Assembly (NCBI GenBank): GCA_036377415.1
Contig: DASUYK010000110.1
Coordinates: forward strand, 1 to 18,952
Length of the DNA stretch: 18,952 nt
Direction: 5' to 3'
DNA from: DASUPK01 sp036377415
Lineage (GTDB): Bacteria; Actinomycetota; Thermoleophilia; Solirubrobacterales; 70-9
Program-made: the position numbers and the translations under genes
The notes under the pieces: model-generated
Seen by the model: only the letters and a program-made list of their open reading frames with translations
Told to the model about the DNA's origin: nothing
The model's database searches: none
Shown here: one piece after another, positions 14,563 through 18,952 of the stretch
How the letters are laid out: each line of letters starts with the position of its first letter
Numbering within the stretch: position 1 is the stretch's first letter

Positions 14563-14596
14563 GCTTTGGACGAGAAGTGGCGCTTTGCATGGAAAG
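14563..14596 (+). repeat. Structured intergenic repeat, copy 3
   Basis: 34 bases. Differs from copies 1 and 2 mainly by T for C in AAGTGG, weakening the first stem to a G-T wobble; the right half equals copy 1 (GCGCTTTGCATGGAAAG). A degenerate further unit (GGACGAAAAGCGCGG) lies just upstream at about 14549. The obg fragment begins directly after and in frame with it. Confidence 0.85.
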
Positions 14597-14790
14597 AGGG
14601 CCGCTGGCGCGTGACCGGGCGCGGGATCGAGCTGCTGGTCACGCGGCACGACCTCGGCAACCCCGAGGCGCTGGACTACCTCGAGGGGCGGCTGTGCGAA
14701 ATCGGCGTCATCGCCGAGCTTCAGCGCGCGGGCTTCGAAGGCGGCGACGAGGTCGTCGTGGGCGAGGTCGAGTTCGAGCTGGACCCCTGA
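14597..14790 (+). pseudogene. obg: Isolated C-terminal (OCT) domain fragment of GTPase Obg
   Basis: About 64 codons that read G-R-W-R-V-T-G-R-G-I-E-L-L-V-T-R-H-D-L, continuing A-L-D-Y-L-E-G-R-L and I-G-V-I-A-E-L-Q-R-A-G-F-E-G-G-D-E-V-V-V, and ending G-E-V-E-F-E-L-D-P then TGA. This is the full OCT domain of Obg/CgtA including its natural end (compare mycobacterial endings of the type G-E-M-T-F-D-W-E-P). The glycine-rich Obg domain and the GTPase domain are absent. Upstream the frame runs through repeat copy 3 to a TGA at 14539. No ribosome-binding site is visible; TTG 14566 or GTG 14612 could start a free OCT protein. More probably a duplicated 3' end of obg placed here by recombination. Confidence 0.65.
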
Positions 14791-15719
14791 ACCGATTCGG
14801 GGTCGGTCGCCTTGGCCACCGGGATCTCCCCGAGCAGCACGTCCTCGCGGCTGTAATGGCCGACGGAGTCGAACCAGCGCTTGGCGTGGAGGCCGGTGCT
14901 GAGATCGCAGTCGGCGGTGACGATTCCCTCCTCGTCGTACAGCGGGCCGGCGATCACGTTGCCGTCGGCCGGCTCGATGATCGCCGCGCCGCCGCGCCCG
15001 AGGACCTCGTTGCCTGGCAGCTCGGCGGGGAAGTCGCCCGGGAAGGCCGAGCGGGGGATGTACTGGGGCACCGAGACGACGAAGGCGCCCGATTCGATCG
15101 CCACGTGGCGCATGCTCGCCAGCCAGCCGTCGGAGTCGTCGGCGGTGGGCGCAACCCAGATCTGGGGGCCGGACCGGTAGGCGACATAGCGGGCGAGCGG
15201 CATCCGGTTCTCCCAGCAAATCAGCCCGCCGATCCTGCCGAGCGGCGTCTTGGCGGCGGCGAGGTCGTCCCCGGCGCCGATGCCGTGGAAGAGCCGCTCG
15301 TGGTGGGTCGGCATCAGCTTGCGGTGCTTCCAGATTAGGCCCTCCGGGCCGATCAGCAGCAGCGCGTTGTAGAGGCTGCCCGGGCGCTCATCCTCGCGCT
15401 CGTTGACGCCGATCGCGACGTGAACGTCATGCTCGGCGCAGGCCGCGGCGAGTCGGTCGGTGAGCGGGCCGGGCACGTCCACCGAGTTCGCCCATAGCCT
15501 CTCCCAGAGCTCGTCGAACCCATCGAAGTCGGCCGCCTTCTTCGCCCAGCTGTCGGATGGGTAGAGCGGCACGAAGGTCTCGGGCAACACCGCCAGCTTG
15601 ACCCCGTCGGCGGCGGCCTCGCCGATTAGCCCGATCGCCTTCTCGATCGTGGCGCTGGCATCGAGAATCACCGGGGTCGCCTGGATGGCAGCGACCCGGA
15701 CCGTGCCGAATTCTGTCAT
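14721..15719 (-). CDS. Nitrilase-superfamily carbon-nitrogen hydrolase (nitrilase branch), altered C-terminus
   Basis: 332 residues. Hydrolyses a nitrile (or amide) to the acid via a Cys thioimidate. Catalytic triad E47 (A-V-L-P-E-T-F-V-P), K134 (W-K-H-R-K-L-M-P-T) and C168 (G-L-I-C-W-E-N-R-M-P). C-W-E-N is characteristic of true nitrilases/cyanide-degrading enzymes rather than amidases. The last approximately 25 residues (after V-A-K-A-T-D-P-E-S) are a Ser/Thr/Pro/Lys low-complexity tail translated antisense to the obg fragment, so the natural C-terminus has been replaced. ATG 15719 is chosen over 15806 because the fold begins at V-R-V-A-A-I-Q-A. TACCAT lies six bases before ATG, suggesting a leaderless mRNA. 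Confidence 0.88.
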   Translation of the reverse strand: MTEFGTVRVAAIQATPVILDASATIEKAIGLIGEAAADGVKLAVLPETFVPLYPSDSWAKKAADFDGFDELWERLWANSVDVPGPLTDRLAAACAEHDVHVAIGVNEREDERPGSLYNALLLIGPEGLIWKHRKLMPTHHERLFHGIGAGDDLAAAKTPLGRIGGLICWENRMPLARYVAYRSGPQIWVAPTADDSDGWLASMRHVAIESGAFVVSVPQYIPRSAFPGDFPAELPGNEVLGRGGAAIIEPADGNVIAGPLYDEEGIVTADCDLSTGLHAKRWFDSVGHYSREDVLLGEIPVAKATDPESVQGSSSNSTSPTTTSSPPSKPAR

Positions 15720-15725
15720 GCGCCG

Positions 15726-15731
15726 ATGGTA
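15726..15731 (-). promoter_or_regulatory. Candidate -10 box of the nitrilase gene (leaderless)
   Basis: TACCAT on the minus strand, six bases before ATG 15719; supports that start over the upstream ATG 15806. No -35 seen. Inferred from spacing only. Confidence 0.4.
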
Positions 15732-16439
15732 CGCCGCAGACCCGCCACGGTCCCTGCGGAAGCCTACTTCTGGAATGACAAACTCAACAAATGCAGCCGG
15801 AGGCATGATCTAAGTAGGCATGGGACTCGTCATACCGCCATTCGAGACGCCGCCCCATCGAGATTGGCCTCCGCGAGGACCTGCCTCATCGTGACGAGGA
15901 TGGGTCGAGCGTTTCGAGAAGGATCGGCTGGGCGACGTTCGAGGATTGTCGTCAAATCGAGCCAGACGCCTGCAGGTGGCTGGGAAATCTCTCCTGAGCG
16001 TCGGGTCGCTTACGTTCTTCTACCGCCACCCTTCGACAAGGAGCGGTGGTAGCGCCAACCCTGAGCGAAACTGACCTAACTCCTGGGAGCCCTGGCACCA
16101 CGGGACGCGTAACGCTTTCCCGAAGCCGTAGAGCAGTCCGTCCCTCTAAGCGGATCTTCTGGTTTGGGCCAGAACTCCGAGAGTAATCCTTCCCCTCACT
16201 CGGGCTCCGGGGGGTTGGTTGGCTCGCGGCGAATCGCTCGGCGGCCAACGTGGTCGCGGAGACTCACAAGCACGGCTAACTACTTCGAGGAGTACGGCTT
16301 ACTACGGATGCGCGACGACGCCCAACAACCCTACCTTTGACCTCAAGTAGACCCAATCCGTCTCCGGGTTGCTGTCCGGGTATCTCAGGAACTGGATAGC
16401 AGACCGGGTCGGCGGAGCGGGGGACTGAATCCCGTGGCT

Positions 16440-16467
16440 TTGCCAAGACGTCCTCCGGTTCTAGAAG
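16440..16467 (+). promoter_or_regulatory. Possible sigma-70-type promoter of the secreted protein gene
   Basis: TTGCCA (16440-16445, five of six to TTGACA), 16-base spacer, TAGAAG (16462-16467, four of six to TATAAT). Transcription would start near 16474, giving a leader of about 50 bases to ATG 16525. Confidence 0.35.
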
Positions 16468-16524
16468 ACGCGAAAGAAGAGAGGACGTATGAAGCGCATG
16501 CCCGAAGCGAAGGGGAGAACCGAA

Positions 16525-17952
16525 ATGAAACGAAGGCTGTTCGGCGTACCCATCGCTGCGGCACTTTGCGCGGTCGTGTTCCTCGGCCTCGCAGCCCCCG
16601 CCAGCGCGGTACTTCCCACGTACAGCAACGGCTTCGAGACCAACACGGACGGGTGGTTCACCACTACCGGCGGCACGATCACCCGGGAGGCTTCCGGCTC
16701 CTCCAACCTGGGGGGCTATGCCGACCCCGTCGCCTCCGCTAGCGGCACCTACCACGCTAGGTTGGGGCGAACAACGTGCGAGAGAACGAACACATTCGGG
16801 GGCGCGGGCGACGCCGCGCACTGCTCAGGCCCGAACACGAACTGGGGTGGCGTCAGCCCACCGACGTTCCCCGTCGGCGGCTACACGACGCAGGTTGACA
16901 TCTATCTTGACGCTGCGTACGCCCAGGCGAATCGCGAACCCAACAACTACGGCGGAAACTTCGCCTGTCTCGCGCCAGTGCCGGAGACGGACCCGCCGGG
17001 CGCCACGGACGCTGCCTGCAAGGGCACGCGCTTCGACTACTCGTCGGCGATCAACAACAACACCGGCACTCACCTGCGCGACTTCGGGTTCAACGTCTCC
17101 ACGGGGCTTTCCACGGGGCTTCTCCCGACTGGGGAACCCTGCTCGGGCTTCACGGTCACCGGCCAAACGGTTGTCAACCGGGCCAACGCGAATCCGCTCC
17201 TCGACAATTACGACCCGCAGTGCATTCCCAATTCCGGCTGGTACACGTTCAAGCACACCTTCTCGGAGGAAGCCGGCTACCTCAAGGTGGTGATGGAGAT
17301 CATTCCCGTCGGCAGCACAACACCGACGGCGAGCTGGACCATCACGGGGATTGATGAGATCTCGACCGTGGGCTGCGAGCGGTACGGCTGGTTCACGAAC
17401 CAGGAGATCTACGGCTTGCCGATCGACAACGCGTCGATGACGGGATGCGGCACGCCTCCCCTCCCCGACGGCAAGATCTCTCCGACCGGGACCACGTGTC
17501 AGCAATACGCCGACGGAACGGCGCCCGTCCTCGGACAGCTTCTGTACACCACCAAGGGCGGCTTGATAAACGCCGTCTCTCCGGGTGTGTTCTTCTACTA
17601 CACGAAGGTCTCGGGGACCGAGGGTCAGACGGTGGACATCACCCAGACGGACAACAGCACTGCCTCGGCCATACCGATCCAGCAGCGGCAGGTCGTCCTC
17701 TACGACGCAAGCGAGGCAAACCTCTGCAAGGTGCTGAAGTGGACGCCCAAAGTGAACGACCCTGTCGGGACGGCAACCGGGGACCTTCCCTCCTCGGGGG
17801 ACTTCATCATCGGGGTGAAGTACAACCCCGCAGCCCTGAAGGGGGGGACGGTTCCTGTTCCGTCGCCGGCCACGTACTCGTTCGGAACAGAGCTGGACGA
17901 CGCTGTGATCCCAGCGGACGCGGCGACGATCGACCTTGCGCCGAAGCAGTGA
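16525..17952 (+). CDS. Secreted protein of unknown function
   Basis: 475 residues. A classical signal peptide (M-K-R-R-L-F-G, hydrophobic core with A-A-A-L-C-A-V-V-F-L-G-L, cleavage after A-P-A-S-A) is followed by a Gly/Thr/Asn-rich extracellular protein. The mature start V-L-P-T-Y-S-N-G-F-E-T-N-T-D-G-W-F resembles the opening of jelly-roll carbohydrate-binding-like domains. Several Cys occur in plausible pairs. The C-terminal third (from about 320) looks like a separate beta-rich domain with S-P-G-V-F-F-Y-Y-T-K-V, I-P-I-Q-Q-R-Q-V-V-L-Y-D and G-D-F-I-I-G-V-K-Y-N. No catalytic motif, membrane anchor or sorting signal. GGGGAG lies seven bases before ATG 16525. An in-frame ATG 16489, with its own GAGAGG, would add 12 residues and is the alternative start. 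Confidence 0.85.
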   Translation: MKRRLFGVPIAAALCAVVFLGLAAPASAVLPTYSNGFETNTDGWFTTTGGTITREASGSSNLGGYADPVASASGTYHARLGRTTCERTNTFGGAGDAAHCSGPNTNWGGVSPPTFPVGGYTTQVDIYLDAAYAQANREPNNYGGNFACLAPVPETDPPGATDAACKGTRFDYSSAINNNTGTHLRDFGFNVSTGLSTGLLPTGEPCSGFTVTGQTVVNRANANPLLDNYDPQCIPNSGWYTFKHTFSEEAGYLKVVMEIIPVGSTTPTASWTITGIDEISTVGCERYGWFTNQEIYGLPIDNASMTGCGTPPLPDGKISPTGTTCQQYADGTAPVLGQLLYTTKGGLINAVSPGVFFYYTKVSGTEGQTVDITQTDNSTASAIPIQQRQVVLYDASEANLCKVLKWTPKVNDPVGTATGDLPSSGDFIIGVKYNPAALKGGTVPVPSPATYSFGTELDDAVIPADAATIDLAPKQ

Positions 17953-17987
17953 GTCGAGTCAGCTAGACAAAGAAGAAGTCGTACCGG

Positions 17988-18024
17988 ACGGGGCCGCGCG
18001 GGAAACCGCGCGGCCCCCGTCTTC
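17988..18024 (+). terminator. Strong intrinsic terminator after the secreted protein
   Basis: GGGGCCGCGCGG (17990-18001), GAAA tetraloop, CCGCGCGGCCCC (18006-18017): a perfect 12-bp stem, extendable with one bulged C, then CGTCTTCG. 35 bases after the stop codon. Confidence 0.9.
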
Positions 18025-18063
18025 GTCGAGGCAGTAAACCGTTAGCCACCTTCGACGCTGCGT

Positions 18064-18400
18064 CTAGGGAACAGGTGCGCATGTGAAGCCAGGAGCAGCC
18101 GCGCGGTTCACGCACGTGATCGAGTTCGCGTCGTTGTTGGAGCCCGTGTCTCCGTGATCGTCAACTGCTCCGACACGAAGACGCGGTTCCCGAGCACCGA
18201 CTGAGGCGCGTCCGTGGACGGCGTGGCGGTCATCAACGGCGCGTCGGTCGTGTCCTTGAACTTGCGGATCGTCGCCCGTTGCGGGGCGGCATCACGATCA
18301 CGTAGGGACCCGGCACGTTCCCGGCCTCCATCGGCCCACCGCATCGGCTCGGGTCACGGTCGGCAAGCGCAGCGTGATCCAGGACCCCAGCTATGGACCT
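18064..18400 (-). pseudogene. Decayed gene fragment with two frameshifts (secreted-type protein)
   Basis: On the minus strand three short segments in different frames have the G/C-ending codons of real genes and join head to tail. Frame a (about 18390-18285) reads C-G-G-P-M-E-A-G-N-V-P-G-P-Y-V-I-V-M-P. Frame b (about 18280-18165) contains T-I-R-K-F-K-D-T-T-D-A-P-L-M-T and V-L-G-N-R-V-F-V-S-E-Q-L-T. Frame c (about 18160-18064) reads D-D-H-G-D-T-G-S-N-N-D-A-N-S, then I-T-C-V-N-R-A-A-A-P-G-F-T-C-A-P-V-P and TAG. Frameshifts lie near 18275-18290 and 18150-18170. Family not recognised. It lies directly downstream of the surface-protein gene at 18422. Sequencing error is an alternative explanation. 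Confidence 0.4.
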
Positions 18401-18421
18401 GAGCTGACCGGAGTCTGGGGC

Positions 18422-18952
18422 CTAGCGCCGCCTGGCTCGGCGGCTGGCTCGGCGCCGGCGGATTACTCGGCGCCGGCGGCGAATGAGCCAGGCGACGAGC
18501 GCGAAGCCAGCCAGTGCGACGCCGGCGTAGATCAGCCAGTCGGAGTCTTCGTCCGCGGGCCGCTCTTCCGAGACTTCCTCCGGGGGCGCCACCCTCTGAG
18601 GGGGGAAGGCGGTGCGATTCACGGTGTCGCTCGCCTTCAGGCAGTAGCCGTACGCGGTCAGCTCGGCCGAGCCGAACCAGCCGTAGCCGGTGGCCGACCA
18701 GGTCCCCTTGCGGGTGAAGTAGCCCTCCGCGAAGAGGGCGTCGTATGAGCCGCCGAAGTCGAAACCTCCCGCGACCAGGGCGCGACCGGGCGGACAGCGC
18801 GGGGTCGTCACCGACCCGAGTTCGCCCTCGTCGATCTCGGTCGAGGCCGAGACCTCGGTGAGTGGAAGACTCGGATCCTCGGCGCAATGGACGATCGCGG
18901 TGACCTCGCCGCCGTCCTGGTCGACCGCTCCGGCGCTCACCCGCCACGCGGT
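18422..18952 (-). CDS. Membrane-anchored surface protein, C-terminal part (runs off the window)
   Basis: The open frame continues past base 18952, so the GTG at 18940 is internal or at least not proven as start; 176 residues are visible. An extracellular beta-rich domain has W-R-V-S-A-G-A-V at the edge, T-A-I-V-H-C-A, then C-P-P-G-R-A-L-V-A-G-G-F-D-F and W-S-A-T-G-Y-G-W-F-G-S-A-E-L-T-A-Y-G-Y-C. This repeated W...AYxYC pattern is common in secreted actinobacterial proteins. After an acidic Pro/Glu linker comes one membrane helix (W-L-I-Y-A-G-V-A-L-A-G-F-A-L-V-A-W-L-I) and an Arg-rich cytoplasmic tail, the layout of a C-terminally anchored surface protein. Confidence 0.75.
   Translation of the reverse strand, partial: TAWRVSAGAVDQDGGEVTAIVHCAEDPSLPLTEVSASTEIDEGELGSVTTPRCPPGRALVAGGFDFGGSYDALFAEGYFTRKGTWSATGYGWFGSAELTAYGYCLKASDTVNRTAFPPQRVAPPEEVSEERPADEDSDWLIYAGVALAGFALVAWLIRRRRRVIRRRRASRRARRR

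Larger units (their letters stand above)
15720..16488. other. Gene-poor region between the nitrilase and the secreted protein
   Basis: About 770 bases without a credible gene. Structures seen: an 8-bp inverted repeat GCCTACTT (15762-15769) / AAGTAGGC (15812-15819); a G-U-containing hairpin around CTACC (16020) and GGTAG (to 16052); and TTCTGG/CCAGAA (16157-16174) with a 6-base loop. A possible promoter lies at 16440-16467. GC is lower than in the genes around it. It could hold remnants of lost genes; no tRNA, rRNA or known riboswitch was recognised. Confidence 0.5.

Noticed and set aside
13519..14596. CRISPR array
   Set aside because: Only three repeats, spacers of about 460-510 bases that contain genes, and no Cas genes.
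13519..14596. Integron attC sites
   Set aside because: The repeats lack the core GTT/AAC R-box pairs and there is no integrase in view.
16265..16305. Resemblance to a 16S rRNA stretch (CACGGCTAACTAC)
   Set aside because: Match is limited to about a dozen bases and the conserved sequence that should follow is absent.

Overview
The window is high-GC DNA in which real genes show strong G/C preference at third codon positions. Gene content (class II ribonucleotide reductase with NrdR, PF06475-type protein, ArsR/AHSA1 pair, SnoaL-like protein, arginine-tailed surface proteins) and weak -35 signals point to an actinobacterium. The style of the proteins suggests Thermoleophilia/Solirubrobacterales, but that placement is inference from protein style, not a database match.

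Layout. 1-175 (-) is the start of thymidylate kinase (tmk). 330-503 (+) is a 40-residue Gly/Glu-rich microprotein followed by a clean hairpin terminator. 557-1417 (+) is a SAM methyltransferase. 1430-3859 (-) is a type IA topoisomerase with archaeal-looking active-site motifs. 4012-4950 (+) is a GalE-like epimerase and 4960-5712 (+) a precorrin-2 dehydrogenase with a cysteine-rich N-terminal extension. 5709-6518 (-) is a second methyltransferase that shares a CTAG double stop with it. 6610-7449 (-) is a hemolysin III/PAQR-like membrane protein with an 11-residue-repeat helix. It is divergent from an ArsR repressor + AHSA1 operon (7540-8417) that has a perfect palindromic operator and ends in the remnant of a second AHSA1 gene. 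8551-8934 (-) is a coiled-coil protein. 9133-12470 (+) is the nrdR-nrdJ operon.

The stretch from about 12.5 kb onward is accessory-like. It holds a putative glycolipid-binding protein (12826-13377, -), then three direct copies of a 34-35 bp structured repeat at 13519, 14018 and 14563. Between them sit two single-gene modules: a small protein (-) and a SnoaL-like protein (+). The third repeat abuts an isolated C-terminal (OCT) domain of the GTPase Obg, and the opposite-strand nitrilase gene (14721-15719) reads into this fragment, giving it a low-complexity tail. After an approximately 770 bp gene-poor stretch come a secreted protein (16525-17952) with a very strong terminator, a decayed secreted-protein gene (18064-about 18400, -) and the C-terminal part of a membrane-anchored surface protein (18422-18952, -).

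How the genes relate. tmk and nrdR-nrdJ serve dNTP supply and topA serves DNA topology. The siroheme enzyme feeds tetrapyrrole metabolism. The ArsR/AHSA1 unit looks self-regulated. Several genes (tmk, precorrin-2 dehydrogenase, arsR, nrdR, nitrilase) have a TAnnnT -10 box only 6-7 bases before the start codon, which suggests leaderless transcripts. The most unusual part is the repeat/cassette/obg-fragment region at 13.4-14.8 kb.
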